Below are positions 41,179-51,556 of a DNA stretch of 64,000 nt, piece by piece. The position numbers and the translations under genes are program-made. Every line of letters begins with the position of its first letter. Within the stretch, counting starts at the first letter, position 1. Below the pieces are notes generated by a model. That model saw nothing but the letters and a program-made list of their open reading frames with translations. It was not told the origin of the DNA and did no database searches. Source of the stretch: Owenia fusiformis (Eukaryota > Annelida > Polychaeta > Sabellida > Oweniidae); the NCBI GenBank assembly GCA_903813345.2, contig CAIIXF020000011.1, positions 36,118,166 through 36,182,165 on the forward strand, read 5' to 3'.

Positions 41179-41631
41179 TAAATGCTTTTCCGACTCTTTA
41201 TTTTTCATTAATGTTGACTTCCGGGAAGGCGTTGTAGTTATCACGAAATAACGCATTGACCCTTGAACTTTACTTTGTTGACGTGTCAACCAAGCATGTC
41301 TGGTGTGAAAATTAAAAGAATATTAAGCAATGTTCTACATCCGCCAAGCTAAGTGAAGTAGCCAATATTTAAAATTACCAATTTCAAGTGAAGTACGCAA
41401 CGAACGAAACTGCGTGATCTGCACTCCCACTATTGGTCTGAACGAAATGCTATGTAGAAATATGAGCCGTCTGCTGTATTAGTCGATTAATAGAGTAAGA
41501 CCTGTTGGTGATGCTTTATAATTTAGACCAAAACATTGGAGAACAAACGAACCTGTAAATCGTGAAAACAACGAACAAATATTCGGTTTTTACATATGTT
41601 CGGTAATTTTTCGTATTGAAACTTCCGGAAC

Positions 41632-41795
41632 TGTCATGTGATACAAACATGAGCCTTTAATTTAGTTTCATAAGTCACCGATAGGTGTCTCTAGTTGTAT
41701 TGTACTTGATGACGTCACGAATAGCTTCTCAATAAAGTTGTACTTTCTCTAAGTCAATTGCTCCTGTTTTATCTATCATTACTGATCAACGGACA
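41632..41795 (+). repeat. 5' LTR of the Ty3/gypsy element (164 bp)
   Basis: Starts TGTCATGTGATAC, ends CAACGGACA. Contains TGACGTCA and a CAATAAAG poly(A)-type signal. No difference from the 3' LTR was seen. Preceded by target duplication GGAAC (41627-41631). Confidence 0.97.
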
Positions 41796-41812
41796 TGGTG
41801 GCAGTGGAAACG
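41796..41812 (+). other. primer-binding-site candidate
   Basis: TGGTGGCAGTGGAAACG immediately follows the 5' LTR; TGG complements a tRNA CCA end. The priming tRNA was not identified. Confidence 0.6.
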
Positions 41813-42040
41813 TTATTAACATGTTGTATTGGAAGCGCCAAAGATCATTTTGACACTAAAATCGACAAGATTGATGACTGTTTTGATAGAGAAATCCGGG
41901 TGCAGATGTTGAGACTGAAAGAATAAAATTGCTGAATTTTGTCTTTCGCGTGAAGACAGAAGATCTCTATTGCGCATGTGCAAGACATTTTGACTGTAAA
42001 CATCCGGTCAAAAAGGAAAATTTTCACGGAGACTTAAAAT

Positions 42041-42306
42041 ATCCTGTGTGGAACATATATCCTGTGTGGAACAAATATCCTGTGTGGAGAATATATATCC
42101 TGTGTGGAACAAATATCCTGTGTGGAAATTTCGTGGAAATATTGTGTAACTATTTTGATAAAGCTATTTAGTCATTACAAGCTGTGTGAGTACCGTTTGA
42201 ATACATTTGATAATTGATATCTTATGTACATTTACTGTGCGACTTCATCCTGTGTGGATATTATACGTACATAAACGACAATTACTGTGTGATTACATCC
42301 TGTGTG
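42041..42306 (+). repeat. seven CCTGTGTGG repeats in the retrotransposon leader
   Basis: CCTGTGTGG occurs at about 42,043, 42,061, 42,079, 42,099, 42,117, 42,250 and 42,299. The first five are in an 18-20 bp tandem register (TATCCTGTGTGGAACA). They lie between the primer site and the gag start, where packaging signals normally are. Confidence 0.85.
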
Positions 42307-42355
42307 GATATATTATCTGATAATTGCTGTGTGAACTATATTGTATACATAGACT

Positions 42356-45300
42356 ATGGCTAAATTTCATCCTCCAGATAAGTTTGCGTTTGATAAGCCA
42401 AACGATTGGCCTGAATGGAAAACACAATTCCTGAGATTTAGAATAGCGACAAAGCTACATAAGGAGGATAATGACGTGCAAGTGTCGGCACTGATATATG
42501 CTATGGGTCCAGATGCGGAAAAGATCTACAAGACTTTACAATTTACTGATGTTGGTCCCCAGGAGGAAGGCCAGCCTGTGCCAGATCCTCGATCGTTTGA
42601 GCGGGTTATAGAAGCGTATGATACTTACTTCATTCCGAAAATAAACCTGTTCAGTGAAGAGATCAAATTCGATAGTCGATCTCAACATGAAGGAGAGTCG
42701 GCAGAATCTTTCATTCGTGATCTATACCATTTAAGTGAAAGATGTGATTTCGATAATCGTGATAGGCGCATAAAGATTCGATTAGTGAATGGTATGCTGG
42801 ACAAGAAGCTGTCTATGGAGTTACAGTTAAAAACATTATCATTAGAACAATGTATTCAGAAAATACGTCAACATGAGTTGGTGAAAAACCAAATGTCATC
42901 AGAATCAGAGTTGGATTCAGTGAAATTCAAACATAGGCCTAAGCCTAAACATCCCAAAGGGAAATCTGCTAAGAGTGATAAATGTAGCAGATGTGGAAAT
43001 GATTTTCATCAAGGAGGGATAACGACTTGTCCTGCTATGGGGCGCAAATGTTTTAAGTGCCAGGGCAGAGATCATTTCGCAACGTGCTGTAGAACAACGA
43101 CAAAACAAAACAGTGGTGAACAAAAACCTACACGAAACAACAAGAACAAGAAAGTACTAACAGAGGTTGTGGTAGAACCTGATACTGTTGTATATCCTGT
43201 GGACTATTGTATTGATAATGTTGATTTTAGTGATAAGGTTGACATTGAGCCTCCGTGGCGAGTTTTATTACCACTTGAAAAGAATTATGTAAATTTCAAA
43301 ATAGATACTGGGGCTGATGTTTCTGTTATAGGTGTAGACCAATATAAGCAACTTAAAAACCCACCCAGTCTACGTCCAGTAACAAACATGTTATCGAGTC
43401 CAGGTGGTAAATTACATGCAAAAGGTCAGTTTGTGGCAAAGCTTACAGATCGTCAAAACATGTATATACGTGTGTATGTTGTTGATGAAAAATGTGATAA
43501 TCTGCTTAGCAGAAATGCAGCACACAAACTGGGCTTGGTGAAAAGGGTTGATGTTGATAAGGTTTCAATTGAAAAGCCTAGTGTAAAAATTCCTGTAGTG
43601 GAAAATGTGAGTTCTAATTTTGAACAAATTCAAAAACTAAACTTACCTGTAAATGAAAATGTTGCACAAGAATTATTTGGTAGTGACGGTTTGTATAAAG
43701 GTGAACCTGTAGACATAAAGTTGGTTGAAAATGCAGTACCTTACGCTGTTGCTACTCCCCACAGGGTGCAATACCCTTTGTTAAATGGTGTGAAGGAGGA
43801 GCTTGAGCGTTTGGAGACTGAAGGTAAAATACGTAAGGTCACTGAACCTACAGACTGGTGTGCTCCAATGGTACCTGTTAAACGTAAATCTGGTAAACGT
43901 CTTAGACTGTGTGGGGACTTCCGGAAATTAAATAAACAGATAAAACGTGAACGTTACATGATGCCAACAACAGACTCGGTTTTGAATAAATTGTCTGATT
44001 GTGTGGTGTTTTCAACACTAGATGCTAGTGGATGCTTTCATCAGTTCAAACTTACAGAAAATAGTCAATTGATGACAACTTTTATGACACCTTTTGGAAG
44101 GTATTGCTTTACAAGATTGCCTTATGGGGTATCTCTTGCACCAGAAATTTGTCAAAGAGAAATGTCTGAACTGATCAAAGACATACCACAGTGCGATGTG
44201 TTTATGGATGACATTATAATTGGAGGGAAAAACAAAGCGGATCACGATAAGATAGCCGCGAGAGTTTTAAATGCGATACACGGGGCCGGTTTAAAGCTCA
44301 ATATTGAGAAATGTGTTTTTGAAAAACCGGAAGTTGAGTTCGTAGGACAAATTGTCGGAAAGGATGGTGTTAAAACAAATCCTAGCCGTGTAAAAGCAAT
44401 ATTAGAAATGGAACCTCCTACTAATGTGAGTGAACTGAGAACCTTTATTGGGGGTGTAACTTATCTTGGTAGGTTTGTGAAAAATCTTGCAACCATTCTA
44501 GGTCCACTTTATGAATTACTCAAAAATGATGTAGCGTGGAGATGGGACCAAGCTCAAATAAGATCCTTCAATGATATAAAGAAAGCTGTATCTCAAACTC
44601 CAGTATTACAGATTTATGACGTGAAGTTGCCTACTCTAGTAAGTGCGGATGCATCATCGTTCGGTATTGGCGGTGCTATTATGCAGCTCCATGATAGTGA
44701 GTGGAAGCCAGTTGCATTCGTGTCGCGTACTTTAACAGATGCGGAGAAACGATACGCGCAAATAGAAAAGGAGTGTCTAGCAGCAGTTTGGACTTGTGAA
44801 AGACTAGACCGATATTTGATAGGTCTCGATTCGTTCAAACTTCTGTGTGATCACAAACCTTTGATACCATTATTCAATGAAAAAGACATTGACAAAGTGC
44901 CTATTAGGTGTCAACGGTTATTACTGAGATTTATGCGGTTTAACGCAGTAGCTGAACACAGAGCAGGTAAGGACTTAGTTCTAGCAGATCTTTTGTCGCG
45001 GAAACCTCTCGCCTGTGTTAACAAGAATGAGTTGAATGAGATAGATAACATAGAATCACATGTTAGCTCAGTGATGTCAGAAATACCAGTTACTTCTAAC
45101 AGATTAGATAAAATTAGAGAAGCTTTAGCTCAAGATGAAGAAATGACCACAGTTATTGAGTATACACTTGAAGGGTGGCCTAAAAACTATGGTAAAATTC
45201 CTGATAACATTTCTCGGTATTTTCAAGCGCGGGCTAATTTATCTGTCGTGAACGGATTACTTTTATATGACGATAGAATCGTTATTCCCAAGGCTATGTA

Positions 45301-46474
45301 CCGTGAAATTTTGGAAAAACTTCATGTGGGTCATTTTGGTGTGGCTAAATGCCGGGAGCGAGCTCAGTCAACTGTGTGGTGGCCAGGTATTAGTAACATG
45401 ATCAAACAAATGGTTCAAAATTGTGAACATTGTCAAATACATAAACCAACTCAGACTAAGGAACCATTAATTCCTACACAGTTGCCTGACAGGCCATGGC
45501 AAAGGTTAGCAGCAGATATGTGTCAATATGCTGCAAAACAATATTTGGTTGTAGTAGACTATTATTCCAGATTCATGGAGATATGTAATGTACCAGGTAG
45601 TGTAACTGCAAGCAAAATTATCGGAAAATTGAAATCAATTTTTGCGAGATTCGGGATTTGTGAAACACTGGTTACGGATGGGGGTCCACAGTTCACTTCA
45701 CTAGAATTCAAGCAATTTGCAAAACAACTTGGATTCAATCACGTGATCACTAGTCCTCATTTCGCGCAAGCCAATGGTATGTCAGAAAGGGCCGTGCAAG
45801 CCGCGAAGCGTATTCTTAGAACAGAAGATCCAGCACAGTCTTTGATGTCTCACCATGCTACACCAACAGTACCTACTGGTGTTAGTCCAGCAGAATTGCT
45901 TTTGGGACGTCAAATTGATACTAATATTCCTGTGTTACCCAGTAAATTATCTCCCAAAATCATAGATCATGATAAAGTGAAACATTGTGATGTAAGGGCA
46001 AAAGCTAAATATGTGAAATACTTCAATAGAGGTGCAAAGCCACTTAGTAACTTACAACCAGGGGATAGTGTAAGAATTAAGCTTGACAAAGATAAACTCT
46101 GGAGTGAACCGGGTAAAGTGATTAGTCAAGGGAAAACACCTCGTTCTTACATTATAGAACATAATGGGTCAATATATAGGCGTAATAGAAAACATTTGTC
46201 TAAAACAAACTGGGAACCTTTACCTCCAGATCCAGTTGTTAGTGATCCATTTTCAAGTTCAGGGTGTTCAAATCCTATTGATACTAAGCCACATTATGAA
46301 AATGTGCCATTCATTCCAAGGGAACCTCAGCATGAAAACTCAGGTGCTACTAGTATGTCAATTCCTGTATCTGTATCAAAGCCTGTTTGTAATGTTCCAA
46401 CTACAAGGGTTATACAAACTAGATCCAGAAGTGGACTTGCCATTAATAAGCCAGTAAGGTATAAAGACACTTGA
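42356..46474 (+). CDS. Ty3/gypsy gag-pol polyprotein, single frame, 1,372 residues
   Basis: Gag region (1-200), then Cys/His knuckles near 209-245 (CSRCGNDFHQGG... and CFKCQGRDHFATCC). Aspartic protease with D317-T-G-A. Reverse transcriptase with the FMDD box (D618, D619). RNase H with D765-A-S. Integrase with an H...H-C..C zinc site (about 988-1025) and D1054, D1108 and E1144, the last two 35 residues apart (DD35E). A GPY/F-like module follows (RIKLDKDKLW...). No stop or frameshift breaks it; gag and pol share one frame. The start ATG at 42356 lies 560 bp after the LTR. Mobilises by reverse transcription in cytoplasmic particles and integration. Confidence 0.97.
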   Translation: MAKFHPPDKFAFDKPNDWPEWKTQFLRFRIATKLHKEDNDVQVSALIYAMGPDAEKIYKTLQFTDVGPQEEGQPVPDPRSFERVIEAYDTYFIPKINLFSEEIKFDSRSQHEGESAESFIRDLYHLSERCDFDNRDRRIKIRLVNGMLDKKLSMELQLKTLSLEQCIQKIRQHELVKNQMSSESELDSVKFKHRPKPKHPKGKSAKSDKCSRCGNDFHQGGITTCPAMGRKCFKCQGRDHFATCCRTTTKQNSGEQKPTRNNKNKKVLTEVVVEPDTVVYPVDYCIDNVDFSDKVDIEPPWRVLLPLEKNYVNFKIDTGADVSVIGVDQYKQLKNPPSLRPVTNMLSSPGGKLHAKGQFVAKLTDRQNMYIRVYVVDEKCDNLLSRNAAHKLGLVKRVDVDKVSIEKPSVKIPVVENVSSNFEQIQKLNLPVNENVAQELFGSDGLYKGEPVDIKLVENAVPYAVATPHRVQYPLLNGVKEELERLETEGKIRKVTEPTDWCAPMVPVKRKSGKRLRLCGDFRKLNKQIKRERYMMPTTDSVLNKLSDCVVFSTLDASGCFHQFKLTENSQLMTTFMTPFGRYCFTRLPYGVSLAPEICQREMSELIKDIPQCDVFMDDIIIGGKNKADHDKIAARVLNAIHGAGLKLNIEKCVFEKPEVEFVGQIVGKDGVKTNPSRVKAILEMEPPTNVSELRTFIGGVTYLGRFVKNLATILGPLYELLKNDVAWRWDQAQIRSFNDIKKAVSQTPVLQIYDVKLPTLVSADASSFGIGGAIMQLHDSEWKPVAFVSRTLTDAEKRYAQIEKECLAAVWTCERLDRYLIGLDSFKLLCDHKPLIPLFNEKDIDKVPIRCQRLLLRFMRFNAVAEHRAGKDLVLADLLSRKPLACVNKNELNEIDNIESHVSSVMSEIPVTSNRLDKIREALAQDEEMTTVIEYTLEGWPKNYGKIPDNISRYFQARANLSVVNGLLLYDDRIVIPKAMYREILEKLHVGHFGVAKCRERAQSTVWWPGISNMIKQMVQNCEHCQIHKPTQTKEPLIPTQLPDRPWQRLAADMCQYAAKQYLVVVDYYSRFMEICNVPGSVTASKIIGKLKSIFARFGICETLVTDGGPQFTSLEFKQFAKQLGFNHVITSPHFAQANGMSERAVQAAKRILRTEDPAQSLMSHHATPTVPTGVSPAELLLGRQIDTNIPVLPSKLSPKIIDHDKVKHCDVRAKAKYVKYFNRGAKPLSNLQPGDSVRIKLDKDKLWSEPGKVISQGKTPRSYIIEHNGSIYRRNRKHLSKTNWEPLPPDPVVSDPFSSSGCSNPIDTKPHYENVPFIPREPQHENSGATSMSIPVSVSKPVCNVPTTRVIQTRSRSGLAINKPVRYKDT

Positions 46475-46617
46475 GTGACATTTGTTTCATGATTAGGACT
46501 GAGTTATATTTTGTATTACATGTATATAAGCATAACATGTTAAAGAGACAGTTTCAGTTTATTGCTTAAACATTACATGTTAAAGAGACAGTCCTAGTAT
46601 GGTCTAGTAAAAGACTT

Positions 46618-46627
46618 AAGGGGAAGA
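46618..46627 (+). other. polypurine tract
   Basis: AAGGGGAAGA directly upstream of the 3' LTR; the usual plus-strand primer for LTR elements. Confidence 0.75.
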
Positions 46628-46791
46628 TGTCATGTGATACAAACATGAGCCTTTAATTTAGTTTCATAAGTCACCGATAGGTGTCTCTAGTTGTATTGTA
46701 CTTGATGACGTCACGAATAGCTTCTCAATAAAGTTGTACTTTCTCTAAGTCAATTGCTCCTGTTTTATCTATCATTACTGATCAACGGACA
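46628..46791 (+). repeat. 3' LTR of the Ty3/gypsy element (164 bp)
   Basis: Matches the 5' LTR base for base as far as I can read, and is followed by GGAAC (46792-46796). Confidence 0.97.
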
Positions 46792-47160
46792 GGAACTTAC
46801 AAGGAAATCATTCATTTTCACGGTCCATGATTTACCTCTTGGATGTTGAGGCAAATGCTCCATGGTTGACGGAACAAAGGTGACATGGTTTCATTAAGAT
46901 TCGGGTTCTAACCTTTAGAAGGTAAGTCAGACTCCCAAACGTCAGCTAACTCGGCATACTCGTTAAATAGCGCCCCCGAAGACCCCTTGGAAAAAATCAA
47001 AAATAAGTATATTAATGAGTAATCCCAAATCCCCAAAACTAGGCCAGCACAATTTCTATTGTGGCATGAAAAAAATTTAAAATGATTTCATATAAAATGC
47101 ACCTTATTATCTAATATACTTCTTCCTAGTCTATAATAAAAAAAGTCGGGATCATCTTCT

Positions 47161-47690
47161 TCCTATATATAACTCGTCAAATAGCGCCCCTCCGTGTTAT
47201 TTTCCCATTGGATTTATGGCCAAGGGGCGCTATTTGACGAGCTATAATAAGACACTTCTTCCTCGTCTATAATAACAAAATCTAGAGAACATCGTCTTCC
47301 TATATATAACTCGTCAAATAGCGCCCCTCCATGTTATTTTCTCATTGGGTTTATGGCGGAGGGGCGCTAATTAACGAGCTATAATAAGACACTTCTTCCT
47401 AGTCTATAATAACGAAATTTAGGGAACATCGTCGTCCTATATATAACTCATCAAATAGCGCCCCTCCATGTTAAATACTCATTGAGTTTATGGAGGAGGG
47501 GCGCTAATTAACGAGCTATAATAAGACACTTCTTCCTAGTCTATAATAACGAAATCGAGGGAACATCGTCTTCCTATATATAACTCGTCAAATAGCGCCC
47601 CTCCATGCTATTTCCCCATTGGATTTATGGCGGAGGGGCGCTATTTGACGAGCTATAATAAGAGCCTTCTTCCTAGTCTATAATAAAAAA
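47161..47690. repeat. 137-bp palindromic tandem repeats, left block (4 copies)
   Basis: Hairpin units begin (CTCGTCAAATAGCGCCCCTC) at 47,173, 47,310, 47,447 and 47,584; each has the inverse arm about 50 bp later and a linker TTCTTCCTAGTCTATAATAA. Confidence 0.96.
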
Positions 47691-49239
47691 TGTTGGCCAA
47701 TAACATCTTTTGTGTCACACATTTTCATAGAATTCAAATCTGTATTTTTATTCATCAGTGATAATAAAATAAAATATTGTAGGACGTTCAACATACATGT
47801 ATATATATAATTAATGGCCTGGCGGTCAGTTTGATGAATTGGTGTACGTGACTAGATGCACGATGTTTTATGCAAACTATATGAAGTATTCATACACTGG
47901 ACACGAGGGATTCAGTCGAAATAATTTAATTTTACATGTATATATCAACGAATTTGAGAGGGATAAAATTTACTTTTATAAGTTCTGAGTTAAATTTATG
48001 AAGGAAATTTTCAATTATGGGAGAATGACATGGGAAGAATCACAGTCTTTATTGCGTATAGATATTAGAGGTCATATTCTCCAGTATTTATAACCCAACA
48101 ATGAACGATCGTGTGTGATAACTAATGGTATATTTTAGGACGTTTTTTATAACGCTAATAATTGAATTTACGAAGATATAAGATTTACAAACATTTATCG
48201 GACTAAATACTGCATCTTGATTCTCAGGGTTTTAGTTGCTCAAACTTCGCCTTGATATATCTAGTGTATGATTCAATTGCTAATGCCGTGGTCATTTTTA
48301 GCACCGATGCCCTGCCGATGAGTATTTTGTTCAAAATTTTCTCATTGGGTTTATGGCGAAGGGGCGCTATTTGACGAGCTTTAAAGTCCCCGTCTAAAGT
48401 TTGAAAATAATTTCATATCATTCATTTACTATTTGTCAGGACTTAAAAAGTGATTTTAGAGATTTTTGAACCAAAAAAAATTTTTGAAAAAAAAGTTGTT
48501 AGCATTTCATTTCTCAAATATTCAAATTTCCCGCCATTTTTCAAAAAAATTTGAAATTTCTTAATCATCAAATATTTCTTAATGCATTTCAAAAAAGATT
48601 ATCTTTTTAACACCAATGCAAAGGTTGAACAAAGGACACACTATTTCAATAAGAAAATGCCATATTTAATGGGCCACTTCAATGTTTTAACATATCAAAA
48701 ATATTTTGAAACATTAGTGATGTCACTAAGGTACCAAAAACTTTTTGAAAAAAATTGAAATTTTTTTTTCGATGTCAATCTTTTCTAAATATGTTAGACT
48801 TTCATAAAAAAACAATGTTGATTGTCTAACCAGGTTAAAAGGAAGAATAAATTATGTTTTAGATATCATTGTACCATTGGTTTCTATGAGAACTAAAATT
48901 TTGAAATGCATTTTTCTCAGAACCATTTTCATGCACTGATAAGTTCATTTCTCGCTTATTAATGAACCGATTTTCTTAATTTTTTCGGCAAAACACATGG
49001 GAGGATGAATGCTATGCATTGGTATGAATTCTGGCTAATTAGAAGATATGAGTGACCTCTAAAAGTTGGTTTTAAATATATTCACAAATTTTGGAACAAA
49101 AAGTCTATCAAAAACCAATTTTTGAAATTAAAAAAAAAAGTTTCACATATCCCACTTTGATTACATTGGGTAAGACTACAATATAAGCCAAAGTGGTTTA
49201 AACTTTATATGGGGCCTTTAATAATAGCCTTCTTCCTAG
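47691..49239. other. AT-rich centre of the 3.9-kb element, no gene
   Basis: No ORF or domain supported. One isolated half-palindrome (GAAGGGGCGCTATTTGACGA) near 48,356 suggests a lost repeat unit. Confidence 0.6.
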
Positions 49240-49560
49240 TCTATAATAACAAAAATAAAGGGGCACTATTAAGTATCTATGTAATTTTATTTTATATTAA
49301 AGTAGGAGGCGCTACTAAGCAGGGGCACTATAATGTTGTATTATAATGTGAGGGGCGCTATTAAGTAGTGCCCCTATAATGTAATATCATTAATTGAGGG
49401 GTGCTATTAAATAGTGCCCCTCAATGCTAATATCATAATGTGAGGGGCGCTATTAAGTAATGCCGCTATAATGTAATATCATTAATTGAGGGGTGCTATT
49501 TAATAGTGCCCCTCAATGGTAATATCATAATGTTAGGGGCGCTATTAAATAGCGCCCCTT
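49240..49560. repeat. short palindromic block with GGGGCGCTATTAA cores
   Basis: Alternating AGGGGCGCTATTAAGTAGTG and GAGGGGTGCTATTAAATAG units about 45-95 bp apart, with CCCCT inverses. Related core but different linkers from the 137-bp units. Confidence 0.85.
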
Positions 49561-49740
49561 TTCATATTTTTCATTTTTTATATTTTTCCCCCAAAAAATA
49601 CCTTGCCCCTTTTTTTATATAAGGCCCCAAAATAAATCCCTTTTAGAATGTAATCTTACATTGTAGTGTGTGTAATAAATAAATAAATAGAAAATATATT
49701 TTTGGTTGTTTTAAATTCGACAAAATTTGTATAATAAGTG

Positions 49741-50650
49741 TATAATATAACTCATTAATTAGCGCCCCTCCATGTTATTTCCCCATTTGATTTATGGCGA
49801 AGGGGCGCTAATTAACGAGCTATAATAAGACACTTCTTCCTAGTCTATAATAACGAAATTTAGAGAACATCGTCTTCCTATATATAACTCGTCAAATAGC
49901 GCCCCTCAATGTTATTTTCTCATTGGGTTTATGGCGGAGGGGCGCTATTTGACGAGCTATAATAAGACACTTCTTCCTAGTCTATAATAACGAAATCTAG
50001 AGAACATCGTCTTCCTATATATAACTCGTCAAATAGCACCCCTCCATGATATTTTCTCATTGGGTTTATGGCGGAGGGGCGCTATTTAACGAGCTATAAT
50101 AAGAGCCTTCTTCCTAGTCTATAATAACGAAATTTAGGGAACATCGTCGTCCTATATATAACTCGTCAAATAGCGCCCCTCCATGTTAAATACTCATTGA
50201 GTTTATGGAGGAGGGGCGCTAATTAACGAGCTATAATAAGACACTTCTTCCTAGTCTATAATAACGAAATCGAGAGAACATCGTCTTCCTATATATAACT
50301 CGTCAAATAGCGCCCCTCGATGTTATTTTCTCATTGGGTTTATGGCGGAGGGGCGCTATTTAACGAGCTATAATAAGAGCCTTCTTCCTAGTCTATAATA
50401 ACGAAATTTAGGGAACATCGTCTTCTTATATATAACTCGTCAAATAGCGCCCCTCCATGTTAAATACTCATTGAGTTTATGGAGGAGGGGCGCTAATTAA
50501 CGAGCTATAATAAGACACTTCTTCCTAGTCTATAATAACAAAATCTAGAGAACATCGTCTTCCTATATATAACTCGTCAAATAGCGCCCCTCCCATATTA
50601 TTTTCTCATTGGGTTTATGGCGGAGGGGCGCTATTTGACGAGTTATATAT
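49741..50650. repeat. 137-bp palindromic tandem repeats, right block (7 copies)
   Basis: Unit starts at 49,751, 49,888, 50,025, 50,162, 50,299, 50,436 and 50,573, an exact 137-bp period. Each unit forms a hairpin with about 21-bp arms around a TTATTTTCTCATTGGGTTTA loop. Confidence 0.97.
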
Positions 50651-51250
50651 AGAAAGTCGATGTTACCATATAGGAAGATCCCTGTTTTTTTAAATGTATT
50701 AATACATTAGGAAAAGTCTTTTTTAGATAATAAGGGGCATTTTTATGGATACTTATAATTATTTTAGACAATAGATTTCATTTTGGGCTTTATTATACCT
50801 AATTTATGTATTTTTTCTAAGGGGTCTTCGGGGGCGCTATTTAACGAGTATGCCGCTAACTCTTATATTTAGCATATTAGCGACGAACTCAGGCCATGAA
50901 AAAAATAGTAGTGTGTGGTCCATAGGCCAAGGGTAAAATAATAGTAAGCCATATATAAAAGAGACAGGTGAACAACTCTGACTTGGACTACTTGTTAAGA
51001 TGGAGATTTCAACAATATTTAGTGTATTATTTTCAAAAAGCCATGGGGAGTTGATAGAAAATTGATAGTTTGTAGCTCTTACCTAAGATTGAAACTCATT
51101 CAGATGATATAGAGTGAATAATGCTGTCTAAAAGAGAGAATTTCTGAAAACCTGCAATTGCCTGGCAAGTTCATTAGTAAACAAGTGATCTGATTGGTCA
51201 CTGCTGACCTCCCTGACCTCCAACAGTGACAATCAGTTTCAGCTTGCCAG

Positions 51251-51556
51251 GCCAGAGGCGTAGCGTGGGTATTTTGTGAGAATACGCCACGAGTGAGCGA
51301 AGTGAACGAGTTCGAAGGGGGTGGGGGGGGTTCTCCCCCAAGAAAATTTTAAAATGAGATTGCATTTGAAGCGTCCTGGGTCGGTTTGAAATACGAAATT
51401 CCGACTTAATCTGGACCAATTCAAAATGTAAATTATTAGTCATTTTTATCCACTATTTTATGATTACATGAACCCGTTTTAAAATAATGGCAAGATCATT
51501 TTTCTCTCAAATTTGAGAGTACGCAATGGCTTTTTTTGCGTATATGACGCTACGCC
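51251..51556. mobile_element. possible small TIR element with GGCGTAGCGT ends
   Basis: AGGCGTAGCGT near 51,251 and ACGCTACGCC near 51,548 are inverse, resembling the GGCGTAGCC MITEs at 6.9 and 8.8 kb. Confidence 0.45.

Larger units (their letters stand above)
41632..46791 (+). mobile_element. complete Ty3/gypsy LTR retrotransposon (5.16 kb)
   Basis: Two identical 164-bp LTRs, a 5-bp target duplication GGAAC (41627-41631 and 46792-46796), a primer-binding-site candidate starting TGGTGGCAGTGG directly after the 5' LTR, one long gag-pol frame, and a purine tract AAGGGGAAGA just before the 3' LTR. No envelope gene. All hallmark domains are present, so it may be a recent and possibly active insertion. 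It resembles the K02A2.6-like gypsy group of invertebrates. Confidence 0.97.
40838..46929. mobile_element. 63-bp-TIR DNA element split by later insertions
   Basis: TGACTTACCTTCTAAAGG (40,838-40,900) and its inverse, ending CCTTTAGAAGGTAAGTCA (46,867-46,929), match over 63 bp with one or two differences. Without the retrotransposon and one MITE copy of its target duplication the original would be about 0.7-0.9 kb. No target duplication of this outer element was found. Confidence 0.75.
46952..50855. mobile_element. 3.9-kb TIR element made of palindromic GGGGCGCTATT repeats
   Basis: Inverted ends CGGCATACTCGTTAAATAGC and the inverse, continuing through GCGCCCCCGAAGACCCCTT. Flanked by CTAACT on both sides (46946-46951, 50856-50861), a 6-bp target duplication. 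Inside are two blocks of 137-bp palindromic units, a shorter palindromic block (49,240-49,560) and an AT-rich middle without a long ORF. Non-autonomous; superfamily unresolved. Confidence 0.85.

Noticed and set aside
46475-46627. Envelope gene after gag-pol
   Set aside because: Only about 150 bp lie between the gag-pol stop and the 3' LTR; nothing is encoded, so it is a retrotransposon rather than a retrovirus.
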